Shown here: positions 28,253-37,085 of the stretch, one piece after another
How positions within the stretch are numbered: position 1 is the stretch's first letter
How the letters are laid out: each line of letters opens with the position of its first letter
DNA from: GCA-2711565 sp963664245
GTDB lineage: Bacteria; Bacteroidota; Bacteroidia; Bacteroidales; GCA-2711565
Assembly: GCA_963664245.1 (NCBI GenBank)
Contig: OY760934.1
Span: 1,860,001 to 1,924,000 of the forward strand
Direction: 5' to 3'
DNA: 64,000 bases
Notes under the pieces: generated by a model
The model's input: only the letters and a program-made list of their open reading frames with translations
What the model was told of the DNA's origin: nothing
The model's database searches: none
Translations under genes and position numbers: made by a program

Positions 28253-30934
28253 TTACGGTTTATAAACAACAAAACTGAAAGCAAAATCTTCTGGATTTCC
28301 GGAGCTGTCACGTGTATGTATAATAAGTTTATTAGAATCATCATCACTAGAGATGAAACCACATGTTAATCCGGTTGTTACTAGAGTGGCATTACATATA
28401 TAGTTATAATATACATAATTTTCACCTGAAATTGTTATAGAATATTCTCCTTTTCCTGTTCTCGTCACACTAACATTACCGGAGTTTGCATACAATTGGC
28501 CAAAATTATATACCGTTCCAAAGGCAATAGGTTGCATAACGTCTTGCCATGTGGCATTTCCACTGGCATCGGATGTCAGTACCTTATCTGCACCCGGGCT
28601 TCCTCCGGTAATTTTCAGAGTCCCATTAATATCCACCTGATTGGTTGAGAAATCACCGCCGATAAGTGGTGTAGTGGTATTGGAATTGTCAATATATAAT
28701 TTATTGTCTCCGGTTTCGTTATACCCGGCATTAGTTCCAATAAATATATTTCCATCTCCTTCTGAGTTATACCCGGCAGCTTTTCCAACAGCAACATTTT
28801 CAATCCCTGTTGTGTTTTGACTTAATGCATCATAACCTATTGAGGTATTGTCATCACCAGTAGTATTCTCGGTAAGACTTCCATACCCAAATGCAGAATT
28901 CCTGTTACCTTCAGTATTTGCATCCAGGCTTCTAGAACCAAGAGCAGTGTTATAACCTCCGGTACTATTCAATTTCATTGTTTCAAAACCGATAGATGTG
29001 TTGTATAATCCTGTTGTATTCCCGGTGAGACTTCCGTGTCCAAATGCTGAGTTACCAACACCTTCGGTGTTTGCATCAAGGGTTTTAAAACCAAGGGCCG
29101 TGTTATGGGTTCCGGTGGTATTTAATTTCATGGCTTCATAACCAATACCTAAATTATAAGAACCTGTATTGTTTGCCCCCGCATTGGTTCCCATAAAGAA
29201 TTTTGTACCATCATTGGTTGCATCGCTCAAATCATTAATGGAGGTAGCACCACCCGAAGAAGGCGTTTGCCAGGAAGCCAAACCATCGGCATCGGAAGTC
29301 AATACTTTGCCATCTCCGGGAGTCCCCCCGGTAATTTTCAGGGTTCCGTTAATATCCACCTGGTCGGTTGAGAAATCGCCTCCAATGAGTGGAGTAGATG
29401 TGTTGGAATTGTCGATAAACAATTTATTATCGGCTGTATTGTTTTCTCCAGCACTATATCCAAGGAATACACAACCGCTAATATCATCCCCTGTTTGTCC
29501 ATAACCGGCATGGTAACCAACAGCAGTATTCTGGCTACCATCTTCATTATAAAACAGTGTACCATGTCCCAGACCAACATTATAACATCCGGTATTATTA
29601 TGATAACCCGACGAATTACCTATATTTGCATTACTTGCACCCGTTACACTAGAATACAGGGTTTGAGATCCAATAGCAATATTTCCACTTCCCGTATTAT
29701 TATATAATGTAGAGTATCCTAATGCCAGATTTCCATCTCCAATTACATTGGAATACAGTGCTTGATAACCAAGAGCAGTGTTGAGATGTCCAGTTTGGTT
29801 CATATGCATGGCTTCATAACCAATTCCTGTGTTGTAGTTACCTGCTGAATTATTTGTCCCGGCATCTGTACCCAAAAACATATAAGTACCATCGTTTATG
29901 GCATCGCTCAAATCATTAATTGATGTAGCACCGGTAGCAGTTTCCCAGGAAGCCAGCCCATCGGCATCGGAAGTCAACACTTTGCCGTCTCCGGGAGTCC
30001 CCCCGGTAATTTTCAGGGTCCCGTTAATATCCACCTGGTCGGTTGAAAAATCACCTCCTATGAGTGGAGAAGATGTACTTGAATTGTCGATAAAAAGTTT
30101 ATTATCGGCTGTATTATACGCTCCTGCCCAATATCCAAGCAATACACAGCCACTGATATCATCACCCGATGAGCCAGCACCATGACCAATAGCAGTATTT
30201 TTGTTACCTGTTGTATTGTACAACAGTGTAAAATTTCCCACACCAACATTATAATCACCTTCAGTATTACCATCACCCGATTGGTAACCAATATTCGTAT
30301 TATTAGTCCCTGATGTATTGTTCCCCAAGGCATAGCCAAGCGCAGTATTATAATTTCCTGTTGTATTTTTTTCTAAAGCCGCCCTGCCAATTGCTGTGTT
30401 GTAATCACCTCCTGTATTTTTGGTGAGGGCAAGACATCCAATTGCTGTATTAGCATATCCTTCAGTATTTGCAGTAAGGGTTTGATAACCAAGGGCGGTG
30501 TTGGCGTGGGCCGTGGTATTATTCTTCAATGCTTCATGGCCTATACCGGTGTTATAAGTACCTTCATTGACTGATCCAGCATCTGTACCTATAAACATAT
30601 AGGTACCATTGTTGATCCCATCCACCAGGTTGTTGATGCCTATTTCACCGATAGTGCCTATTTCCTGCCAAGCGCTAAGCGTGTTATTATAATACCAGAA
30701 ACTCTCGGTATCACTATCATATACCAATAATCCACCCTGGCTTGTAACTATAGCATTACGTTGTACGGTAGTAACCCGTGGCACCAAAAATCCCTTGGAG
30801 GTACTTTGCAAATCGAGAATGGCCGAAGAATCGGGTTCGTCGCCTGTTGTATTAATGGCTACCTGTGCGTAGCCTGAAATTGCCATTAAAGCAATTAATA
30901 ATGTAAATAAAACTGTTTTTTTCATTTTTTTCAT
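28253..30934 (-). CDS. repetitive NTAxG-type surface protein
   Basis: An 893-aa exported protein with a signal peptide (about 1-23). After an N-terminal segment typical of Bacteroidota surface proteins (AILDLQSTSKGFLVPRVTT) come dense repeats of the NTAIGxxAL / NTALGYxTL type, which resemble the left-handed beta-roll of YadA-like heads. Three large blocks are separated by a recurring unit ending NKLFIDNSNTSTPLIGGDFS and LKITGGTPGDGKVLTS. The C-terminus is not a T9SS domain of the locus type and has no trimeric autotransporter anchor. It lies 6 bp upstream of the short T9SS gene, so the two are cotranscribed. A filament or adhesive head is plausible. Confidence 0.8.
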   Translation of the reverse strand: MKKMKKTVLFTLLIALMAISGYAQVAINTTGDEPDSSAILDLQSTSKGFLVPRVTTVQRNAIVTSQGGLLVYDSDTESFWYYNNTLSAWQEIGTIGEIGINNLVDGINNGTYMFIGTDAGSVNEGTYNTGIGHEALKNNTTAHANTALGYQTLTANTEGYANTAIGCLALTKNTGGDYNTAIGRAALEKNTTGNYNTALGYALGNNTSGTNNTNIGYQSGDGNTEGDYNVGVGNFTLLYNTTGNKNTAIGHGAGSSGDDISGCVLLGYWAGAYNTADNKLFIDNSSTSSPLIGGDFSTDQVDINGTLKITGGTPGDGKVLTSDADGLASWETATGATSINDLSDAINDGTYMFLGTDAGTNNSAGNYNTGIGYEAMHMNQTGHLNTALGYQALYSNVIGDGNLALGYSTLYNNTGSGNIAIGSQTLYSSVTGASNANIGNSSGYHNNTGCYNVGLGHGTLFYNEDGSQNTAVGYHAGYGQTGDDISGCVFLGYSAGENNTADNKLFIDNSNTSTPLIGGDFSTDQVDINGTLKITGGTPGDGKVLTSDADGLASWQTPSSGGATSINDLSDATNDGTKFFMGTNAGANNTGSYNLGIGYEAMKLNTTGTHNTALGFKTLDANTEGVGNSAFGHGSLTGNTTGLYNTSIGFETMKLNSTGGYNTALGSRSLDANTEGNRNSAFGYGSLTENTTGDDNTSIGYDALSQNTTGIENVAVGKAAGYNSEGDGNIFIGTNAGYNETGDNKLYIDNSNTTTPLIGGDFSTNQVDINGTLKITGGSPGADKVLTSDASGNATWQDVMQPIAFGTVYNFGQLYANSGNVSVTRTGKGEYSITISGENYVYYNYICNATLVTTGLTCGFISSDDDSNKLIIHTRDSSGNPEDFAFSFVVYKP

Positions 30935-30936
30935 GG

Positions 30937-31278
30937 TTAATTTATGTTTACAATCCTTGATATTTTTTCTTTACCAGACTGAATTTTAATCTTAACTTTT
31001 CCTTTATAATCGTCAATATCCAGCTTGATAAAATTTGTGTTGACAATGTCTTTTTTTACTAATAACGAAAACTCTTTATCCATTCCCCAAACCAGGATGT
31101 TCCCCTCCCTGATAATTTTTCCCAGAACAATAAATATTGATCTTTCAACTACGTTAATTATACACTGGTTCATCTGTCGATATTTTTCAGCAAACATAGC
31201 GTGCAAACGAAAAAAGGCCAAAAACATAAGGGCTGTAAATGGTATGCATACGATCACATCGAGGTATGCAAACAACAA
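30937..31278 (-). CDS. small hypothetical ORF with T9SS-like tail
   Basis: A 113-aa frame ending 2 bp before the repetitive surface protein start. The N-terminal part is hydrophobic. The C-terminal 60 residues (IREGNILVW ... GKVKIKIQSGKEKISRIVNI) have the look of a T9SS type A sorting domain end, with no cargo in front. It may be a remnant of a larger T9SS gene or a spurious frame in the divergent promoter region shared with the TPR regulator. Real expression is uncertain. Confidence 0.4.
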   Translation of the reverse strand: MLFAYLDVIVCIPFTALMFLAFFRLHAMFAEKYRQMNQCIINVVERSIFIVLGKIIREGNILVWGMDKEFSLLVKKDIVNTNFIKLDIDDYKGKVKIKIQSGKEKISRIVNIN

Positions 31279-31392
31279 AAATCGGGAATACTCATACTAC
31301 ATTATCATCACAAAATCAAAGATTTAGAAAAATGGGGGCGTGTAGAATAAATTTAATTTACTATATTGCAGTTAGTATATGTAAAACCCAAT

Positions 31393-33381
31393 ATGATGAA
31401 CCACAATTCCCGGATTAGCAAATTTGTCTTTTTGCTATTTCTTATCTTTTCATTAAGCCCAATTAATGTATTACATGCAACTAATATCGACAGTTTGCAA
31501 AAAGTATTAAAGGGCCAAATCGGAATAGATAAAGCGAATACATTAAATTATTTAAGTGAGTGCCTATTGGCTAAAAATCCTAAACTAAGCCTTGAATATG
31601 CCCGACAAGCATATAATATTACCGAAGGGATTGATTATGAAAATGAAATTACGGCTATCTCCAACCTGGTAGAATCATTTCTTAGGGTTGACAAATACGA
31701 TTCTTCGGATATGTTTGTTGAAAAGGGTTTGATATTGAGCCGGGGCAAACAGGATACATTAAGGATGATGCATTTTCTTACCGACATAGGCTGGACCTAC
31801 TACTATCACGGAGATTACAACAAATCCCATGAATCCTTTAATGAGGCAATGGTATTGTTTAATTCCTTCATTGAAAAACATCCCAAACACCCCGGCATAC
31901 ATGTGTTAAATTATGCCAAATTATTAAACAACAAAGCAACCATATTCACCAGGCAGGGATATTATGATTCGGCCATTGTTTATTTCAAGGAGTCTCTCGA
32001 GTATCGGCAAAAGCATAATGCCGGGGCCAAATACCTTGCCCCAACCTACATCAATATTGGAAGCGTTTGTTATAAAAACGAAAACTATGATCTTGCCCTG
32101 AAATACTTTAAGGATGCATTGATACTCTCTATCGAAATAAAAGATTCGGTAAAAATAGCCTCTTGTTATAACAATCTGGGGCTAGTATACAAAGAACTAA
32201 ATGATACAATTTGTGCTTTGGGAAACTATAAAAATTCTCTTAAAATAAAAACAGAAATTAAAGATATCCGGGGACAAATCCTGGTTTTGAACAGCATCGG
32301 AACTTTATATTTAAGTTTGAATGAACTAAATAAAGCAAAACAAAATCTAACGAAAGCCATTGAATTAAATCGTAACGGCAAATACCAAAGTGCCCTTGCC
32401 ATAAGCCTGCACAACCTGGCAAATTATTATTTAAAGATAAAGCAACCTTCCAAAGCAATTAATAATGCCCTTAAAGGTCTTGAAATCATGAAACAAATTG
32501 GCAAAAGAGGAGCATTGGAAGGAGTTTACAAACTGCTTTCAGAAGCTTATGAAATGCAAGATAATTATCATACTTCATTGCAATATTACAAATTATTTAA
32601 ATCTATTCACGACAGTATATTTAATGCAAACAGCCGTGAAAATTACAACAAACTTCAATTGCAACTCGAAACCACCCAAAAGGAAAAGAAAATAGAATTA
32701 CTTAAGAAAGAACAAGAAAAACAAAAACTCAAACATCAAATTCTAAAGAACAAGCAAACAGCCATCTTGATAATTGCCCTGATAATAATTGTGCTTGCTG
32801 TTGTGATTACATTCGGTTTATATAACCGACGGCAAAAAGACCGCCAGATACATAAACAAAAAGAACTGGTACATAAAAAAGAGAAAAAACTAGCAGAGGT
32901 TGAACTTGAAAGAATCAAACTTAAGGAAGAAGAATTGCAACAATCCATATTATATAAATCAAAGCAATTGAGTACCCATGCCCTACATATGGTTCAAAAA
33001 AATACCATGCTTTTAGAAATACAGGATGAACTTAAGAACCTTGCAAAAAAATCGGATACCGATGATAAATCCCAATACAAACGAATTTATCAACAAATAA
33101 AACTGAGCCTCAGAGCCGATAACGATTGGGATGTATTTAAACTGTATTTTGAAGATATAAACAAGAACTTTTATACCAACCTAAAAAAAGTAAACCCCAA
33201 TCTTACCACATACGAGCTCAGGTTGTGCGCACTCATTAAAATGAATATGAACAGTATGGAAATGGCCTCGGTATTAAACATTGCCCATAACAGCATAAAA
33301 AGTGCAAGATACAGACTTAAGAAAAAATTAAAACTGGATATAGATGCGAATCTGGAAGAATTTATCAGGAAGATAGATTAG
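31393..33381 (+). CDS. TPR regulator with membrane segment and C-terminal HTH
   Basis: A roughly 660-aa protein of a Bacteroidota regulator class: signal sequence (FVFLLFLIFSLSPINVLHA), a series of TPR units (about 60-420), one transmembrane helix (about 455-478, TAILIIALIIIVLAVVITFG), a coiled-coil linker (about 480-540) and a C-terminal LuxR-like helix-turn-helix (YELRLCALIKMNMNSMEMAS, then NSIKSARYRLKKKL). The frame opens at a TTG at 31366, but the ATG pair at 31393/31396 is the better start. It is the only plus-strand gene within the minus-strand cluster, which suggests a local regulator; the target is not shown. Confidence 0.8.
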   Translation: MMNHNSRISKFVFLLFLIFSLSPINVLHATNIDSLQKVLKGQIGIDKANTLNYLSECLLAKNPKLSLEYARQAYNITEGIDYENEITAISNLVESFLRVDKYDSSDMFVEKGLILSRGKQDTLRMMHFLTDIGWTYYYHGDYNKSHESFNEAMVLFNSFIEKHPKHPGIHVLNYAKLLNNKATIFTRQGYYDSAIVYFKESLEYRQKHNAGAKYLAPTYINIGSVCYKNENYDLALKYFKDALILSIEIKDSVKIASCYNNLGLVYKELNDTICALGNYKNSLKIKTEIKDIRGQILVLNSIGTLYLSLNELNKAKQNLTKAIELNRNGKYQSALAISLHNLANYYLKIKQPSKAINNALKGLEIMKQIGKRGALEGVYKLLSEAYEMQDNYHTSLQYYKLFKSIHDSIFNANSRENYNKLQLQLETTQKEKKIELLKKEQEKQKLKHQILKNKQTAILIIALIIIVLAVVITFGLYNRRQKDRQIHKQKELVHKKEKKLAEVELERIKLKEEELQQSILYKSKQLSTHALHMVQKNTMLLEIQDELKNLAKKSDTDDKSQYKRIYQQIKLSLRADNDWDVFKLYFEDINKNFYTNLKKVNPNLTTYELRLCALIKMNMNSMEMASVLNIAHNSIKSARYRLKKKLKLDIDANLEEFIRKID

Positions 33382-33424
33382 AGAGATTCATCAATTTAAA
33401 ATGAAATTGTCAAAAGTTTAAACA

Positions 33425-33466
33425 AGAAAGCACCCCTGCTTTATTAATGGAAACAGGGGTGCTTCT
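33425..33466. terminator. bidirectional terminator between TPR regulator and P4
   Basis: Stem AAGCACCCCTG / CAGGGGTGCTT with a 15-nt loop between convergent genes. On the plus strand the stem is followed by CTTTTCTC, and on the minus strand by CTTGTTT, so it can serve both the TPR gene and the P4 unit. Confidence 0.85.
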
Positions 33467-33487
33467 TTTCTCAACGAAATTTGTAAG

Positions 33488-33688
33488 CTATGCCTTGTTG
33501 CTTATTTTTTCTTCTGGGGTTTTTACCGTTTTTGGTTCTGCTTTTGACCAGCCCGGCTGATTCGGGCTATCGGCCTGTGATTTCTTGGGACTTAAGATTA
33601 AAAACGTGGCCGCTGCCGTTAAAGCCGCATATTTTCCTGTTTTTTCAATGGCCTCCCGGCGAGTTATTTTTTTATCGGTATTTTTCAT
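33488..33688 (-). CDS. twin-arginine leader peptide P4
   Basis: A 66-aa peptide. Leader differences from P1 are Thr9 and Ser33; Arg10-Arg11, the hydrophobic stretch and SQA-D are kept. The tail is DSPNQPGWSKAEPKTVKTPE and ends NKA, TAG. It lies 18 bp downstream of the YWTD-propeller T9SS gene and is the last gene of the collar/formyltransferase unit. The conserved untranslated stretch after the stop is shared with P2 and P3. Confidence 0.8.
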   Translation of the reverse strand: MKNTDKKITRREAIEKTGKYAALTAAATFLILSPKKSQADSPNQPGWSKAEPKTVKTPEEKISNKA

Positions 33689-33706
33689 AATGTCTTTTTG
33701 TTTAGG

Positions 33707-36142
33707 TTATTTGATCCAATTTACTTTTTGGGTATAGCTTACGCCTTCTCCTACAAGTTTCACCACATAAATTCCGGTAGCCATATCCGGTAAGGAAATT
33801 TCGTTGGAAGAGCTTTGTTTTTCAAATACCAGTTTCCCTGAAATATCGTAAACCTTAACAAAAAGTTCCCCGTCCAAAACACCTTTAATAGTCAAACTTG
33901 AATTCTGAAGATTTGGAACAATATCATATTCTCCTTCTGTAAGCTCTGATAATTGATCCAAAGCTTGTAGGGAAGTATGCAAATAAAACCGTCCGCTGTT
34001 TTCGCCAATATTGACTTCAGCTGTATAGGTTTGATCTTCGTTTAAAAGATTGAAAGAGTTGTCCTGTTTGTCTTCAAGGTAAACCTTGATGTTTGAGGGG
34101 AGGTTGCTTGTTCCCACCGAAAATTCAGCCATGCTTGTACTGCTGTTCAGTTCAATCGGAACAATTACACTTTCGAAATCATCAGTTGAAAAACATTGCA
34201 AAGCAAAGTCGATATCATTGCCTTGCATCAGGCGTGATGCTAGTACAAATTCATCTGTTTTTCCATTGAACAGACCGGCATCATAGCCCGGGTCTAAACC
34301 TAAACTTGTTCCTTCAACAAACCGGAATTCTGTGCTTCGGGTACTTTCACCATTATCCGCTTTTAAGATAATATTAGGATTGGCCGTGCCCGATTTAAAA
34401 GCTGCTCCTGTTTGGTGAACGCGCATTGCCGTGGTAAAGCTCATCGTTCCCCCGCCAGATTTTGATTTTACAAAAAACGCTTGGCCATTTGGAATATATG
34501 GAGTCCCCGTTGATGAATGGTTTAAAATATCATACTGAGAAGAAGAAGAGTTCCAAACATATAAAGCCACATACGAACCTGTATTGTCAAATTGATCTTC
34601 ATTTACGGTAAGAAAATTATTTGTTACATCGCCCGTTGAATTTGCATTTATTGAACATGGATATGGATTGCCCAAAAGGTTCCAGCCATTGCCCGTTCGA
34701 ACTATTGGAACATCTACCTGGGCAACACTCAATGTCCCCACATAACTTATATCCCCATCGGCACTTCTGTTGGTTTCATAACCCACACCTGCTGTTAAAT
34801 TGCCTGCAGCCGGGGCTGTAGCAGTGGTATAGGTGGTCCAGGTATCATCATTTTCATTATATGTTCCCAGCCCATATTGTGTAATATTTGTTGAGAATGA
34901 ATTTCCTGCATCCGTAACTAAATCATTGATTCCCTGACCAACAACCGGCACCCCGGTTAAATGCCATCCTGTTGCAGCACCGGTCATATAACGTTCAGCT
35001 GTAATATTTCCTGTAGAAGTTTCTGATACAATTAATGAAGCTGTATTTGAAGCATCGGAACTTAAAACAATACCCGAATTACCTGCATCGTTTAAAATTG
35101 CTCCGGATACGGTAAGAGAAGCTGATGAATTTACTGTTAAAGAACCACTAGAAGTAACTCCCAAGTCTTTTACAGTATAAGAACCATCTACGGTACAGCT
35201 TCCGTTTATCACAACATTTGTTGAAGAAGAATTTGGCACGCCGTTGTTCCAATTTCCAGCTGAAGACCAGTTCGCGGTTCCAGTAAATGTTGTACCGGGA
35301 CCGACATTGTATAAAGCGATGCCATAGCTTTGACCAATATTGGGAGTAGTTACAACATATTCATCGTTTGTTCCATCAAGATCACATCGGTAAATTCTAC
35401 TATTTCCCGTATCTGTCCAATATAACTTTCCATTAATGAAATCAATATCTAAATCTCTAGCTGTAATACTACTTGAATAATTTAACAAAGTAGTGGCATT
35501 TAAGCCATCCAATTCTGCCCGTCCAATTAAATCTCCCGTTTGCTCAATCCAATACACATAATTATTAGCTACATCTAAGGCTATTCCATAAGGATTGTTC
35601 AGCCCATCTACTATTGAATAATCAATATTAGTTCCATTTAAATCAGCTCTATTTATATCATCTGTAGATTGATCAGTCCAGTATATTTTATCATTTATTA
35701 GATCTAAGGCAATTCCATATGGCTGAGAGATTGACGAAATTATTTTTTCTATATTAGTTCCATTCAAATCTGCTCTAAATATTGCATTTTCGCCTATATC
35801 CGTCCAATACATTTTCCCTCCAGCTACATCTAATGCTATAGATTTTGGATTACTAATTCCAGTCGTCACTAAATTAATTGAGTTTGATCCATCCAAATCG
35901 GTTCGAACAATTTTATTAGCCCCAGTTGTATTGTCTACATAATAAATATACTCATTTATTTGATCAACGGCCAAACCTCTTATTGTTGCAACAGAAGATA
36001 CTAATTCTGAAGAAATATTACCTCCATTTAAATCAGAGCGTTTAATATTATCATTGGTAACATCACTCCAAAAAATATAAGACTGAGCAAACAATCCGTT
36101 TGCCAGAAATACAAATAAAATGATTTTTAGAAATTTTTTCAT
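33707..36142 (-). CDS. T9SS-sorted protein with YWTD beta-propeller
   Basis: An 811-aa secreted protein. Signal peptide about 1-19 (ANGLFAQ). Residues about 20-285 form six LDL-receptor class B (YWTD) propeller repeats, with units such as GKMYWTDIGENAIFRADLNG. A short NWNNGVPNSSS segment and the shared 430-aa module follow. The sorting domain at the end (about the last 75 residues, FVKVYDISGKLVFEKQ) differs clearly from the other four proteins, though the sequence just before it is almost identical to the GLUG protein. It sits 15 bp after the formyltransferase gene and 18 bp before P4, within one long operon. Confidence 0.85.
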   Translation of the reverse strand: MKKFLKIILFVFLANGLFAQSYIFWSDVTNDNIKRSDLNGGNISSELVSSVATIRGLAVDQINEYIYYVDNTTGANKIVRTDLDGSNSINLVTTGISNPKSIALDVAGGKMYWTDIGENAIFRADLNGTNIEKIISSISQPYGIALDLINDKIYWTDQSTDDINRADLNGTNIDYSIVDGLNNPYGIALDVANNYVYWIEQTGDLIGRAELDGLNATTLLNYSSSITARDLDIDFINGKLYWTDTGNSRIYRCDLDGTNDEYVVTTPNIGQSYGIALYNVGPGTTFTGTANWSSAGNWNNGVPNSSSTNVVINGSCTVDGSYTVKDLGVTSSGSLTVNSSASLTVSGAILNDAGNSGIVLSSDASNTASLIVSETSTGNITAERYMTGAATGWHLTGVPVVGQGINDLVTDAGNSFSTNITQYGLGTYNENDDTWTTYTTATAPAAGNLTAGVGYETNRSADGDISYVGTLSVAQVDVPIVRTGNGWNLLGNPYPCSINANSTGDVTNNFLTVNEDQFDNTGSYVALYVWNSSSSQYDILNHSSTGTPYIPNGQAFFVKSKSGGGTMSFTTAMRVHQTGAAFKSGTANPNIILKADNGESTRSTEFRFVEGTSLGLDPGYDAGLFNGKTDEFVLASRLMQGNDIDFALQCFSTDDFESVIVPIELNSSTSMAEFSVGTSNLPSNIKVYLEDKQDNSFNLLNEDQTYTAEVNIGENSGRFYLHTSLQALDQLSELTEGEYDIVPNLQNSSLTIKGVLDGELFVKVYDISGKLVFEKQSSSNEISLPDMATGIYVVKLVGEGVSYTQKVNWIK

Positions 36143-36157
36143 AACACTAAATTTTAA

Positions 36158-37084
36158 TTATACACTTTCAAATTTTTTGCCTTTGTTTAAGCCAAGGCCA
36201 ATAATACGGCCAACCGAAATAAAGCCCTGGCTGGCATATATAGAATCGATTCTTATTAATTGTTTGTTTTTACATATTACAAATACACCCTGTTTATCAT
36301 CAGCATAATAAATAAGGCCGGGATCATCCGGTAAATTATGATCAACATTTGCCGGGGTAATTTGTAATATCCGGTATTCGTTGCCATTAAGTTTTGTTAT
36401 GGCTCCTTTGTTCCACGGATTTCCTGCATTTACCGTTGCCATAATTTCTTCCATCTCCATGGTTTCCCAGTTTATGCTTACATCTTTAATTTGTGGTTTA
36501 GGGAATTTTTTTTCTTTATTGTTAGGTTGTTTTATGAGTTTATGCCCCGGATCGTTAATCAATTCAATTGTTTTATCGAGCTTCATGCAAGCATAACCCA
36601 CCATTTTTTGATACAAACTGGCATGGGTATCGGCAGGAATCAACGGAACTTTCTCCTGAATAAGAATGGGCCCCGTATCAAAACCTTCATCCATTTTATG
36701 AATACAAAGGGTGGCTTCTTTTTCCCGGGTTTTTATTTGCCAAAAGACCGGATCGGGGCCACGGTATTTGGGCAATTCTCCAAAATGAAAATTATAAAAA
36801 CCTTTGAACGGAATATGCAACAATGCTGTTTTTAAAAGAACCGGATAACTCATTACAAAACAAACATCTGGCTGAACAGATTTTACAAATTCACTCAATG
36901 ATTGCTCTTCATTAACAGCAGGGGTAAACAAATTTTTATCTTCAATATATCCGGAGTCTTTTATATCTTTTATAAACTCTTTTTTGTAATCCGGAATAAC
37001 GATACCCGCCAACATTCTCCTGCTAATGATTTCATGTATCAAAGGAGAAAAAAATTCATTACTTGTAAAAATCAATATTTTCAT
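36158..37084 (-). CDS. formyltransferase-family enzyme (Fmt-like fold)
   Basis: A 308-aa cytoplasmic protein of the formyltransferase fold, which transfers a formyl group from 10-formyltetrahydrofolate. The catalytic Asn98, His100 and Asp136 are in place (YNFHFGELPKYRG and MDEGFDTGPIL). An Fmt-like C-terminal domain follows. It is probably not the housekeeping methionyl-tRNA enzyme: it lies in an accessory operon 1 bp downstream of a substrate-binding-like gene and 15 bp upstream of a T9SS protein gene, and the sequence PKYRGPDPVFWQ is more like formyltransferases acting on sugars or small amines. The acceptor is unknown and could be a nucleotide-linked amino sugar or a peptide. Confidence 0.8.
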   Translation of the reverse strand: MKILIFTSNEFFSPLIHEIISRRMLAGIVIPDYKKEFIKDIKDSGYIEDKNLFTPAVNEEQSLSEFVKSVQPDVCFVMSYPVLLKTALLHIPFKGFYNFHFGELPKYRGPDPVFWQIKTREKEATLCIHKMDEGFDTGPILIQEKVPLIPADTHASLYQKMVGYACMKLDKTIELINDPGHKLIKQPNNKEKKFPKPQIKDVSINWETMEMEEIMATVNAGNPWNKGAITKLNGNEYRILQITPANVDHNLPDDPGLIYYADDKQGVFVICKNKQLIRIDSIYASQGFISVGRIIGLGLNKGKKFESV

Positions 37085-37085
37085 A

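Noticed and set aside
28600..30600. CRISPR-like regular repeats
   Set aside because: The periodicity is coding (NTAxG repeats in an open frame) and the repeats are imperfect without unique spacers.
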